Assembly: GCA_016748015.1 (NCBI GenBank)
Contig: JAAOMT010000661.1
Location: 124,001 to 188,000 of the forward strand
DNA: 64,000 nucleotides
Reading direction: 5' to 3'
Source of the DNA: Geosiphon pyriformis
Taxonomy: Eukaryota > Glomeromycota > Glomeromycetes > Archaeosporales > Geosiphonaceae
The notes under the pieces were generated by a model that had not been told where the DNA came from, searched no databases, and saw only the letters and a program-made list of their open reading frames with translations. Each line of letters opens with the position of its first letter. Within the stretch, counting starts at the first letter, position 1. The position numbers and the translations under genes were made by a program. This document shows, piece after piece, positions 46,441-58,502 of this stretch.

Positions 46441-47550
46441 TTTGATATAGAACCGACGAAAGATCTAATATATTTTTCAAACTATTCTTGACAAAGCCTG
46501 TTGTTATTTGTACATTGCGCTGGAGAAATTTAAAATAAAATATCACAGAGTTGTCAGCAATAGATAAAAAGATTTGTCACGTAAATATCTGGGTCTTTAC
46601 AAACCAAAATGAATCTATCACTTGTTTACTATTAATTAAAAAAGAAACCTTTTATGCCTGTTTATTAAGGATAAGTCTTTAAAAAATACCAGTATTAAAA
46701 AAAGCTTTCCTTTTTAGGCGCATTAATGTAATTTGAAATTATTGAAGCATTTCCACGAGACGAATTTCCAAATCTTTATGTACTCCTTCTTGTACCTAAG
46801 AATCTTCAATGTCGTTCTTGGTCATTTAATATGTTACGATCAAAAATTAAATTTCTTACAAAATTGGCATCATCGCCAGATGATAAATATGACTTTGAAA
46901 ATTGTGTAATTAAAAGTATGTCCGATTTTTATGATTTTTGAATTCATAAATTAACCTGTAAAGAGTGAAAAGTAGGTAATTAAATATTGAATCTAAGCTA
47001 AAAACCAAAAAAAAAAATTATTTATTCTAATTTCAAGCAGAATATTTTTGATAAATATGGGAGGAAATATTATAATGTCTGAAAGGAAACATATGAGTAG
47101 TCTTAGTAAGAAAAGCCAAAAAATAATAACTACCATTCTGTACATTGGCTCATCGACCTTAAACGCTCCTATTAAAGATACTGCTATGACAGAGAAACCA
47201 ATAGGAAAACTTTAAACATATCTATACAATCTCCCCTTTAGAAGCTGGTAATCTCGAGTTCATCCGAAATTAAAAAATAATTTCCAAGTCTTATTTTTAT
47301 AAGGCCTAGCTATTGAATTAGAACCTTATAGTAATTGCAATTTTTAAAAATAACTTTCTAATAGAAAAAATTCATTTAATTGATAAAAAACTCAATAAAT
47401 ATTTTGAGTTTAACATTGAACAGTTTATCATATTCTCGTAAAAATGATTGATCTAAAAAAAGCATCATATCTCAACTGGTGTTTGGCATGATGAATAGAT
47501 ATCAATAAAAAGCTAATTAATGTGATATTCAAGCATCCAAAATAATATAT
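46441..47550. other. AT-rich intergenic region
   Basis: No gene is recognised in about 1.1 kb. A slightly conserved-looking patch near 46730-46920 reads EIIEAFPRDEFPNLYVLLLV-like residues on the plus strand but remains too short to assign. The end is the upstream region of the 47551 gene. Confidence 0.35.
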
Positions 47551-48348
47551 ATGTTAGTGGGATTAAAAAAAATAGATTTTACATATATGTTTGACAGCTT
47601 GAAAATATTTTTTACCATCATGCTTTATGAAATTTTTCGATTTAACTTGATATTCCTCCTTTTTTCTTATGCTTATGCCCAAATAGAAGATCCAAAAACC
47701 GCTTACATGCCTCAAAATCTTGGACCAACAAAACTCAAAGATAAAAATCCTTTATTCAATGTTAATACGCAATGGGAAATTAATGATCGTCATTGTATGG
47801 ATGTTTTGACACCACCCCCAAATTCCGTTCTCGTTCCATATTACGATGTTTGGATTCGTTGGAACAAAACTGAAGAATGTAATCCTATTATACCGTTAAC
47901 AAATTTCGACATCACTCTTTATAACGATCTTAAAAGTTCAGGGAATCTACAAAATCCTAGGGTCAAGTCGGCTTGGGATAAACCGATAGCCCGAGGAGTT
48001 CAAGAGTTTCAATATAAATGGAAGGTACCTTTGATCCCTGATGATGAGGTCAAGAATATTAGCTTGTATTACATTCGTGTTTCTACTCAAACGAACATCA
48101 ATAGTGGAATGTATACGGTTTTTGGAGTTACTGGACCTTTGACAATTTGGACAACTCCTGATAAAGAAAACAAAACTCTTTTCAGCCCTCCAGAAATTAA
48201 AGATATTAGAACAAATAAGACTGAGAAAATAGGAAAGTTTGCAAGTGAATGTAATAACTTTATTTCAGAATTACGCCTTGGAATTCTGTTCAATTTAGTA
48301 ATATCTTGGTCTTTAATCGCTGCTAGTGTAGCATTTTTTTTCTTGTAG
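47551..48348 (+). CDS. Putative secreted, GPI-anchored cell-surface protein
   Basis: 265-aa frame; the start is ambiguous between ATG 47551 and internal ATGs. ATG 47620 would give the neatest signal peptide (MLYEIFRFNLIFLLFSYAYA, predicted cut before QIEDPK). The mature part has a W-rich beta-sheet style (WEINDRHCMDVLTPP, YYDVWIRWNKTEEC, FQYKWKVPLIPD, YYIRVST, YTVFGVTGPLTIW) recalling Ig-like/Kre9-type fungal wall proteins, although I cannot place it in a named family. Four N-glycosylation sequons (NKT, NIS, NKT, NKT) are present. It ends with a hydrophobic tail (LGILFNLVISWSLIAASVAF) and no cytosolic residues, typical of a GPI-attachment signal, after a Cys/Asn/Ser-rich spacer. Predicted location: plasma membrane or wall. 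Confidence 0.75.
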   Translation: MLVGLKKIDFTYMFDSLKIFFTIMLYEIFRFNLIFLLFSYAYAQIEDPKTAYMPQNLGPTKLKDKNPLFNVNTQWEINDRHCMDVLTPPPNSVLVPYYDVWIRWNKTEECNPIIPLTNFDITLYNDLKSSGNLQNPRVKSAWDKPIARGVQEFQYKWKVPLIPDDEVKNISLYYIRVSTQTNINSGMYTVFGVTGPLTIWTTPDKENKTLFSPPEIKDIRTNKTEKIGKFASECNNFISELRLGILFNLVISWSLIAASVAFFFL

Positions 48349-51300
48349 ACCAATAAGATGAAAATTCTTTTTTTGAATTCATTTCATAAAACAAACCAAT
48401 TTAAACCTTTTATTTTGTTCAATCAGGAAAGATTTGAAGAAATTTTTCAGTATTTGAACATTATATTTTAAACTTAGAATATCCAAATAGATTGTTTGGT
48501 AAAATTATTAGCATTTAATGTTTTCTTTAAATAGTTTATGATTCTGAAAGAGTTCTCAAGAGTCACTTAATATTTTATAAATTGCATATAATTTTTATGA
48601 AGAAAAAATTTTCATTCTTCATTTTTTAGAACCATCGATAAGTTTAAATTATGTAAAATAATGCCACAGTTTTGATGAGTTTTGAAGAGATGCCAAAATA
48701 TTAATAAATTCATAAAATACTTGCGCTTTTGATACTTTCTTTCGAAAGATTCAAGATACAATCTATTTGAAAACATTCTCAAAAAATGAAGGACCAATTA
48801 AAAAAAAGGGGTAAATAGTAAAAAAAAATTTTCGTTTGTTTGTATTTTTACGCAAAATAGAAAATTTAGCCTAAAAAAAGAAATTTCCATTGATATTGAA
48901 TTACTTAGAATTTCATATTTTAAATGATTGGCCAAGCCGACGTTTTCAAGATAAATTTTCCGTATAATTTGTAAGACATGATTTTATAGCATTTTCGTAA
49001 TTAAAAAAAAATTATCCCTATTTTAAGTGGTAAAACTTCATTCAACCTATATTAGGATATTTAAACTTTATTTTCTTTTAATCACTGTAGTTTGGTAAGA
49101 AAATATGCAAGCAAAACAAGATTAAATTTAATTCGGAAAAGATATGATCTTCTGATCCAACTGTGTTACCATCATGCTTTAAAAGCTTTTTGGTGGACAT
49201 AACAATTTTTATTTGTTCATTTCATTGAGTAACATAACTCTCAGAGATTATTTAGAAATAGAAAAACTATCTTATAAATAAAGAATACACTGGTGAAATT
49301 GTGTTTGTGAACCAATTTTGTTTGATGTCTATTTTTTCTATTCAGGGTTGTGAATAGTGATATGCCATGCTATTCTATGTAATAAAATTATCTCCACTTA
49401 AACAACTATAGCCATGATGTATTAGCAAGCTGAATTAATTTATGAAATCCTTAAATTAGTAAAGGAAAATAGTTATTTAGATATTGATTACTATTCAAAG
49501 CTAATATGGAATGCTCAAATTTATGGATTACTTTTGTTTTAACACCAAACCCTAAGCCTAAATTTCATCTCAACAATAAATACTCCAAATTAAATTTAAT
49601 TCAAATAGAATTTAAATACTTTCTGATTGTGTACAACACTTTGTGACTGTAGCTAGAATAGAATTTTCTCGAAAAAATCTATACTAAAATTTTCTGAAAT
49701 TTTTAATGCATAAAAATGATTAGAATGGTTTATTCATAAACATCTATAGCCTTATTTTTTCTAAGATCTTAATATTTATTAAAAATAATTTTTAATAACA
49801 CTATTCATAAAAGAAATATTCTGTAACCAAAATTTTTTAAGGAGAACAAGATGAATTTTCGATTGCCTTTTTGTTAATTAAGTAGCTTCTTTATGTTAGA
49901 GCAAAAGTATTATATTTGTCGTTTTTTTTTTTAATTTTAATGAGAATATATTCAGAATTAATATACATGGAAACTTCTTTCATAATAATCAATTTCTCTT
50001 TAATTAAAAATTCTCTTGCATTAATATTATTTATAATTAATTTTAAGTTTTCTTATTATGGAACCAATATTTCGTCGTGTGGGGTGACATTAATTGTTAA
50101 AATTACTAAAATTTATTTTCATAATAATCACAATTTAATAACAGTGAACATTTTCGACAAATTTATTCATCAAATCGTTTCATTGGCAGTGAACCTTGAC
50201 GACAAAGTCTTTTTTACACTTGATCGGTTATTATTTTTTGCTATTATTACCAGTACAGAAAATTTTTTACATCTTGAGCCGAAAATTGAAAAATATTTTT
50301 GTTCAATTTTGAGAAAATTCTTCGGCCATCTTTTGAAACACGGGAAAATTTTCAAAAAAAAGGACAACGATTTTTGAGAACAATGAGAACTTGAAATGGT
50401 AAAAATATACGATCATTGTGATATTCATCATGCATTCTGCGTGAATCATGTCGATCTATATCGTTTTACCTTAACTGGAGCAATTTTGTATTGTTAATCT
50501 ATATTTTAGGTTAATAAGCAACCTTGAAAAATCAAATCAAATTTATCGTCATTTTGATGAAAAACTTTTCTTATGTTCCTTTTAAATGTTATCAGTTCAT
50601 TATTAAACTTTAAATATTAATGATAAAGAATGAAAAACAGGAAATTACTAAATATATTCTAGGCGGGAAAATTTTTTCCATCAAAGGACGACCTTTGTAT
50701 GCATAAAAAACCATGTGTTTATCAATGCAAGCAACTCATATGACTTAATCAGATATGTTAAAGACTTGAGCGAAGTTTTGGTTCTGAAGAAATTTTAGGT
50801 TCAAATTTTTTTATTAAATTATGCATTTATGCAGAACACTGCTATGTTAATGATTTTAAATTCAAATCTTCTGCATTTAATTTAAACTTTCAAAAAACTC
50901 CCAATAGCAAAAAAAATTTTTACTCTTATTCTAAACTGTGACTGACCGAAATCTTATTTAAATTAGATGATCCATGCATTATATCATTTTTCGTCATAAA
51001 AAACACGAGGTTAAAACATACTTTTAAAGAAAAAAATACGAGAAAACCAAAGCTCGAATAAATTGGGTCCACACTGACCATAAAGTTAATCTTAATAATA
51101 AAACGTTCCTATAAAATTTTTTTAAAGTAAAAAGTGAATTTCTTACATAAATGTGCATCACATGAAAAACGTTCATGCAGTGGCGGAATTCCGGCGCCAC
51201 AATTACTTCTTCTTTTGGATATTTTTTGCCGCTTCAAATATTTGTACTTTTCATTTTTGATTTTTCTCGGTTACCGTTGCATTTGAAAAAATCTTTTTGA

Positions 51301-51553
51301 CTCCCAAATCTAATATCTTTTTACCTTGTAATTAATGTTGTGAGTCGAGATCTACAAGAAAATGCGAGAATCTTCGTCTAAGAATATTAACTAATAACAA
51401 GTCCCTGGCTTTTCAATTTCTATAAAATTATATTTTGGGATAGTTTTCTCCAAATATATAAACAGCAAGATTTCCTTAATCAATTCATTACAATTTCAAA
51501 GCTATCTTTTAGATAATTTTTTGGTTGAAGATTTTCTTTTATTTCTCTAAAGA
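48349..51553. other. Gene-poor AT-rich region
   Basis: No gene is supported in 3.2 kb. A 153-codon plus-strand frame at 49916-50377 is very Ile/Phe/Asn-rich, as expected of random AT-rich DNA, and was not called. A perfect 6-bp-arm hairpin (GTGGCG ... CGCCAC) lies at 51180-51200, upstream of the HMG gene. Confidence 0.4.
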
Positions 51554-52834
51554 ATGTCTCATCCGCCACCTTTTTCTCTCATTTTTGAAGGTCCTTTATC
51601 CAATGAAGAATTAAAGGAGCTTTACAAAACCCCACCACCTTGTCAGCTATGGTTAACAATAGATGAACTAACCATGCCAAAGACCATTGAAACCCCTTCG
51701 AAAAATAAAAAGCTTCCCAAAGTTCCTAATTCATGGATCCTTTTTCGAAAGAATTATTGTGCTGGTCTGGAAAAATCGCAACCAGGCAAAAAATTTCATG
51801 TTCATGAAGTTTCAAAAAGTGCATCAAAAGCATGGGAGGATTCATCAATTAAGGTGAAAACCTACTTTGCGAAATTATCAAATAAGGCCAGAACCGAATT
51901 TGAAAGATTGTATGGTGATAGTTCGTCCATTGTCCAAAAAAATAACTCTAACCAACCCTTAAATACTGTTCAAAAGCCATGGCCTTATTACAAAAAATCG
52001 GTAAAAGTGATCAAAGATTCAAAAAGTAAACGCAATCGAAAAAAAGGTGCACAAAAAGATTTTGGGGCAGAGCCTACAAAGGATTCTCTTTTGAACTTGC
52101 CAAAAGATGGAAAAATTCTCACTGAGCTTCCAACAATTGATCACTCTCATACCCAAATCATTTCAAGCATTTCAGAGAGTTCAATAACTAATGAAGTGCC
52201 AGCTTGCCAAATAAATAGCTCTTGCCAATCGAATTTACTTGATGTTTTCGAACAACTCCCTTCTCTAGAAACAGTTTCAAATCATTTTATTCCTGAAAAT
52301 CCAAACCAGGAATACTCTCCTGAAGTCAATCTTCTTGAAATACACTATGACTTTATGAATTCATCAGGTCATTTCTTAAATCGAACATGCGAGAAGCATT
52401 TAAATGAGAGGCTAGGAAGTATTTCACCAAATTCTCACCTATCTGAATATCAAAATATTTCACCTCGAGGTCAAGGTCAAAGAAATAATTCCTTAAATTT
52501 ACTGCCAAATATCGAAATACTTGCCGATGAAGATAAATCAATTCTTCAAGTCCCGACAAAGCAATTTTTTAGAAACGGGATCTTTGAAAATAACACTTTA
52601 AAAAAATCTCAGCCTGAAGCAAGCTCTCAGGGGTTTGAAAATATTACTCTTTCACAAACAGAAATTTTCGAGAAGAATCCTTCATCTATGTCAAATGAGT
52701 CTTCCTTTACATTTTTGGAAGGACTAGAAGTTCGAGACTCACTCGGTTTTGATTTCTTACCGATTGAAGTATCTGAATGCCCTCAAGTTCCAAATTCTTC
52801 ATTTGAAGACGCAACAAATTTCAAATCGTTCTAG
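51554..52834 (+). CDS. HMG-box protein, long form (426 aa)
   Basis: Intact 426-aa frame from ATG 51554. The HMG box lies at about residues 55-120: KVPNSWILFRKNYCAGLE, then HEVSKSASKAWEDSS, then YFAKLSNKARTEFERLYG. The divergent box keeps the PNSW/F start, Trp and the final Tyr/Ala-rich helix. A basic stretch after the box (SKRNRKKGAQK) is a good nuclear-localisation candidate. The remaining 280 residues are Ser/Asn/Gln-rich and acidic, without a recognised domain; this could act as a transcriptional activation region. It is the longest of the HMG proteins here. The Met-Ser-His-Pro-Pro-Pro start is well placed and no in-frame ATG lies just upstream. Confidence 0.85.
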   Translation: MSHPPPFSLIFEGPLSNEELKELYKTPPPCQLWLTIDELTMPKTIETPSKNKKLPKVPNSWILFRKNYCAGLEKSQPGKKFHVHEVSKSASKAWEDSSIKVKTYFAKLSNKARTEFERLYGDSSSIVQKNNSNQPLNTVQKPWPYYKKSVKVIKDSKSKRNRKKGAQKDFGAEPTKDSLLNLPKDGKILTELPTIDHSHTQIISSISESSITNEVPACQINSSCQSNLLDVFEQLPSLETVSNHFIPENPNQEYSPEVNLLEIHYDFMNSSGHFLNRTCEKHLNERLGSISPNSHLSEYQNISPRGQGQRNNSLNLLPNIEILADEDKSILQVPTKQFFRNGIFENNTLKKSQPEASSQGFENITLSQTEIFEKNPSSMSNESSFTFLEGLEVRDSLGFDFLPIEVSECPQVPNSSFEDATNFKSF

Positions 52835-55059
52835 TTCAATACTCTTTGAAAACCTCCCTTTATAAACATGCCATCCAATCAACTTAATACTTTTCCCAAA
52901 CTTTCTTCTGATTAATGTAGGCTTTCTTAATGAATCACACTGTCTTAAATTTCCTGAAAAAAATAACAATGGAAGTCCTATGAGAAAACATGGAATGAAA
53001 TCTTAAAACTAATTAAGAGTCTAATTAAAGAATTCCTAATTTTTAAATTAAGAGTTATATAAGATATTTAAACAGTAAAATGAGGAAATTAATATTTTTA
53101 AGATGGTCATTTTTACAGAATGGTATTTTTAGTATAGTCAAGAATTTGTCTCAAATGAGATTATTTTCTCAATTTCTAAATAGCAAAAAAATTAAGCAAA
53201 ATGAGCAGTTAACACTCCAACATTAGCACAACCTAATCTAAAAGATATGAAAAAATAGTCCAATTTAACGGTTAGCAAATTTTTAGCTTTCACAAGTAAT
53301 ATATATGCAGCAAAATAGGTGCCTTCTTTGAGAATTGATGGAAAAACTAGAATTTTAATTATTATAAATACCTAATAATTTACTAAAAGATATTCCTAAA
53401 AAAATATGCTTAAGCAATGAGTTTTTATAAATAAATTTATAAAACAAATTTTTTATGATTCACTAAAAACCTTTCACACGTCAAGATTTTCCCGAGGAGG
53501 TAATCCCTTTAAAAAAACCAATCTCAATAAGCATAACTAAATGATTTTTTCTTAAAAAATTTTCAATTTCTTTTAAAAATACTGTTTTCACTTGATAGAA
53601 ACCAATGGCATTTTCCTCTAAATGAAAAAGACAATGATTTAAACACAAGTCGTTAAAAATTAACTTATTTAACAATAGATAATTTTGCCTGCAGATTTTT
53701 TGAGGTATAAATTATGACTCGTGATCTTAATTCATGTGCACTATAAAGGGCTATTGATTGAAAGTCACGTTTTTTTTGGTTTTACAAGGATCAATAAAAA
53801 ATGCAGGGGATTTTATAAGATAATGACCCAAGAGATCAGTTGTTAATGTAAGGTATCTGAACATTGGATTCTGTCAAGCATTCAAATGCTTAATTCTCCC
53901 ATGTTTGTCTAAATTATTTAGGCTGTCCATGCTTTTCTTGATTTTCCAGTTGCTGCTGTGCTGATTATTCTACAGCTGTGCTGATAAAGCGATCACTGTT
54001 TGGGCTTCTACGTTTCTTCTCACGTCGCTAGCTTTATCAGTTATTTCTGCAGAAATTTTACCGGACAATTGATACTCCCGTAAAAAAGCACAAGTATAAA
54101 ATCTCACCCTTGCCAAGTAAAGGTACCTTAAAAAGTTTCCCACTAACACAGCTAATTATTGGTGTTTAGATTTGGGTTTGATTCTAATGGTATTAAATGT
54201 GGAATAATAGCATTTTTTTTAAAAAGATGTTTATTTTGTAAGGCAATAGCTCTAAACGGTAAACCATATTATTATACGAAAAGCCTATTATAAAAACTAA
54301 CTAAATTTAAATTTGATATCATAAATATTTTCAATTTTATTGAACTCTCATTGGAAAAAAAATTCATATGGAACATTTTTATTTCCACTCCTGTATGATT
54401 TTGGCAAGAAATCCAATCCAATCATGTATTATCAGATTTTTTCTAAAAAAAATTTAATTTTCAATGCTTCATAAATAATCATTGAATAATATATCCATAT
54501 GAAAATAAATATGGATAACAATTACATAGGCTAATTTTCTGAATCCGGGAGTATACCTTTAAACAAGTTAAAATCTCATCCTGATTTTCAGTAGGATACG
54601 AAATTACGCAAAAAATTATACATCGAATGTAATTAATTTTGCTAATTTAAAAATGCCAAACGACATACTTTGTCGAAAATTTCTTAAATTGGACTAGGGG
54701 AAACACTATATTAGATGAGATTATTCAATTAACTCAAATGGAGTGCTGATTATTTAGAGCGGATCCCTTTCGATCAATTTAAGCCACTTGAATTTTATGG
54801 AAAGACACTTGAGGCATCTATGGAATTCGAATAGTTTTTAGAGCAAAATATAATAAAATTGGTTAAGCTGTAAAATTCTTTTATTTTACAGATTCGACTT
54901 TCTCACCATTGCATTAATCTAGGAGTTTAGCAGATACTTTGGGGTTATACGTTTTTAATGAAATTCTATGAAAACAGCAACTTATGTAATTTAAACCATA
55001 TACGTGGAAATATTTGCTTTGGGGAGTAATTGTTGATCTGGAAAACATTCATCATTCTG
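52835..55059. other. AT-rich intergenic region
   Basis: No gene is recognised. A slightly GC-richer part at 53930-54060 carries a short direct repeat (GCTGTGCTGAT twice) with no further support. Confidence 0.4.
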
Positions 55060-55335
55060 ATCTTACTATGGTATGATTGAGGACGAGGCAATTTCTACTA
55101 ATGACAGAATATCCGATACCGGAATTTGGGAGTTCTCCCATTTCTGCGGAGATCGGCCTTTTGCAGATGTCCCACATGAAGGTCACTTTAGCACCCATCA
55201 GTGGAAATTAAAACCCTGGGATAAAGATCCAAAGAAAAGACCAAACTGCCTTTAAACTAAATGAAACTTTTAATCAATGGATTACCGATATTTGTGATAA
55301 TCCTTTACCGACACTCATTCCCAACAGTTTGCTAT
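55060..55335 (+). pseudogene. Protein kinase C-lobe remnant
   Basis: Reads SDTGIWEFSHFCGDRPFADV followed by PWDKDPKKRP and then, after a frameshift, LNETFNQWITDICDNPLPTL. These correspond to the SDVYSxGV-WE ... PFADV and CWDxDPKKRPTA segments at the end of tyrosine-kinase-like domains, followed by the tail typical of kinases amplified in mycorrhizal fungi. The N-lobe, catalytic loop and activation loop are absent, so this is a dead fragment. A shorter copy of its 3' part lies at 37115-37280. Confidence 0.75.
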
Positions 55336-57370
55336 AATTGAGGAATATAGATGGGTTATTCTAAGATCAAGCGATAATAAGTTTTTGCAAAAAACCAGTT
55401 ACTTTGAGAAATTTTTAATAAACCATTTATGAGAGTTTGCAAATTTAAGAAATCAATTTTTTGGATTTTATTTTAATTTCGTTAATATATTTAAAGAAAT
55501 TCCATTTTCTTTTAATTAAAATTTGCATTCTTTTAATTTTTTTAAAAATTTTGTTTAGCAAAATATTTTTGATATTAATTGTATATAATAAATAGTGTTT
55601 TCAAAATACAAAAATATTATTCAATTAGATTATCACAAATTGATTTACATACTTTCAAAAAGTATTATTTATAACCTATTAGTTTAAATTAAGCATAGTA
55701 ATAAGGCTTTGCAAGGTGTTTTTATATGTGAAGTTTGATTTTTATTCATTCTATAATGGAAGAGTTTTCAGATGATAATGCATAACGTAGTATGAGTAAA
55801 AGAGAGAAAATTGAGCTGGTATAAACCCAAAAGGCCATTTAAGAGTCCAATTGGGATTATTACATGACTGTATAGTATAGTTAATAAATCACAAATTGCA
55901 ATTCACTAGATTAAGTATAATTATATAAAAGTGATCTTACAGGTATTGAAATCAATAATAATATCTTTTAATTTAATTATTGAAAACTGGCAATTGTATT
56001 AGGATTTTAATTAATCAACGATAAATAACGCGAACAATTTTATAATTATTTTGATAATAGGTTAAACCTCAGTTAAAAAATTCAAAGAACTTTGAATTTA
56101 AAAATTGACTGATTAATTATAAAGAGAGTTTGTTTAGCATTGAGGCTTCACTATCTATGATATGATATTATTAACCGCTTCAGAAATTAGTGCTATATAT
56201 ATTTAAGAAATTCGGATTTTCAATTCTTTTAAACGGTATTTAGGAATAAGCTATAATTTTTAATTTAATTTAAAATTTTTGCTGTTTTGAAAATAATAGT
56301 AAGTAACGGAAACGAATACAAACTTTTTCACAAACAAGTCTTTACAAATTCCTAAACCTTTAAATATTTGCTGCCATTTTTTATTTATTGGATAAATTTA
56401 ACTAGATATAACTCATGTCTAGAAAGTTATTTTATACAAGCAGAAGATATAAAATTTTCAATCGAGTTATTTTAATAGCAATATTTATATTATCTTCAAA
56501 TAAATATTAAAAATAAGATGCAAATGGAAAAATTATTCATTTTTCAATATTTTAATCTCGTGACCTTTTTTCTGCTCCCAAGTTTTGATTGGCCCCTTAA
56601 TTAGTAATATTCAAAGTTTTTGGATATCATCAAGGTTTTGGGTTTAAAAATTAAATAAGCCGTCCCATCTGGAATGATGTAAAACTATCCATCCGGCTAT
56701 GATGTAAAACTACCCGTCAAAGGAAAATGACGGTAAATAAAATCTGACCGTGATCTCTAATGTAAATAATTTTTTTTATTAAAAAATATAGTTTTTTTTA
56801 CTTTCACTATTGGTTTTGTTTTTTTCTTCTTAGACTCATAAGACGCCCATAAACAATTTTTTAATTTACCTCGACTATCTGTTTTTTTTTATGCAAATGC
56901 ATACTTTCTCTATTGGTTTCTCTTTCTAAACAACGTCTCTAATGTTAAAACTCATAAACGAGTTTACAATTTACCTGAATATTTGTTTTCATACTTTTCT
57001 TTGTCATTGTTTCTTTTTTCTTTTAGCTTATTATTGGCTCGTGCTACCCAAGGTGAAGAATTATATTTATCAGAAATAAATATACTTAAATATATATTTA
57101 TAGTAGATATAAGTTGTCCAAATAGCGGCTGATAAACCTATTACAATTCATCCCACCAAGTAGACCTGCAAATATGGAAACAGCGAATCCAAAAAACAAT
57201 GCCTCTAGGAGTGGTTCTTATAAAGTAAAAGCTTTACAACGGTTAATAATATGATAACAGATTAATATAAGAATTTTAATATGACAGTCTTTAATTCAGA
57301 AATTTGATTTTCTAACTGTAACGTTTCTTTAAAATTTAAAATGTTTATTTTTTTTTTTGCTTAAACGGTG
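55336..57370. other. AT-rich intergenic region
   Basis: No gene is supported. Around 56665-56720 there is a direct repeat of ATGATGTAAAACTA. A patch at 57120-57230 reads, on the minus strand, a short hydrophobic peptide (FAVSIFAGLLGG) that could be a fragment of a membrane-protein exon but cannot be extended. Confidence 0.4.
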
Positions 57371-57960
57371 TGATCCAACTACAGCTCATGCTTTTTATAC
57401 ACGTGATAAGCCACCTGAGCCGATCGAGATCACACTATTCTACGCCACTCAGAGAACCAAATCCTCAACTAATTTAGTCGATTTCCTCATAGTCTAACCA
57501 CTAAATCCAACCGAATTTTAGGTTCAACAAACACCTCAATATGCGATCTTATCTCCACAGAAGGTTTCCAAATCTTTACACGGTGCAGATTTATGAACAT
57601 CCTAATCAAACCCTCAACCCCGGATTTAGTTGAGCTGGAATCAACAATCCATTCCTTAAAAACGAACCCTTTAACCAAATTAGCATACAAATCCATCACC
57701 AAATCAGCGCATTCCACCAAATCGGGATACATCAACGATGTAAAACTTCGCAAATGCTAGAGCGGATCCAAGGTTTCATAAGAACATCTCCCAAACTCCA
57801 AACATTCGCGTGCGATATCAACTTTGGTGTCTCTATTAGCACAGTAGACAATTCCACCTCACCCTACTTCACTGCTATAAACTTTTTTTCTCTCAGCAAC
57901 CGGCAAAAGGCCGTGTAAAGTCTTCATAGCGTATGTACGGAAACCAGCCGTTTTTCGGCT
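57371..57960 (-). mobile_element. LINE-like (non-LTR retrotransposon) 3' remnant, probable
   Basis: This 590-bp block is markedly more GC-rich than its surroundings. On the minus strand it reads LLPVAERKKVYSSEV, a segment with CANRDTKVDIARECLEFGRC, then SFTSLMYPDLVECADLVMDL in an open frame (57753-57487) ending VEPKIRLDLVVRL. Cys/His-containing spacing before ARECLEFGRC resembles the zinc-binding tail of reverse transcriptases in fungal LINEs. The minus-strand end is GCTGTAGTTGGATCA (57385-57371), then an A-rich tail. No reverse-transcriptase core is present: 5' truncation, as usual for LINE copies. The alternative is a fragment of an unknown host gene. Confidence 0.5.
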
Positions 57961-58502
57961 CGTTGTTCCTGATTTCAGATGCGAATCTTGATGCCTTTGT
58001 CAAAATATAAATGATATTCATTATTAAAAACCTTTGTTTTCTGATAGTCAAAATATTTAGTTATTTATCCTTAATATTAAAATAAAAGTTTCTAGATATT
58101 TTGATAAAATTAATTTAATGAAGATATTGAAAAAAACCTTTGAAAATAATACAATGCAAAATCAGTTAATTGAGCTATTTATACTGGTAACATATGCTCT
58201 CGACTGTAGGCAATCATCGGTTTACAAAAAGACAATATTACATGCTTTTAAACATAGTATAATACATAATTATACATTGGTGGCCAGGTATTTTCAAAAC
58301 TAACTTTCAATCGTTTTTAAGTTAACGAAACTAGTCATTTTCATATTTTTATTAAATAATAAAAAAACAAAATACAACACTGTTTTTATAACTTAATATT
58401 AATAAAATTTACTTCTCAAGTTAAAAATTTAAATTTAAATTTAAAAAATAAAAAAACATCAAAATAGGAAAATAGGAAAAGGATTGGAATTAATTTTTAT
58501 CG
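57961..58502. other. AT-rich intergenic region
   Basis: No gene beyond a 61-codon frame (58118-58303) with no recognisable features. Confidence 0.4.

Noticed and set aside
49916-50377. 153-codon open frame
   Set aside because: Composition (Ile, Phe, Asn, Lys) is what random AT-rich DNA gives; no motif and no conserved structure.
51180-51200. GTGGCG/CGCCAC hairpin as terminator or operator
   Set aside because: It lies about 350 bp upstream of a eukaryotic gene; six-bp arms alone are not enough evidence for a function.
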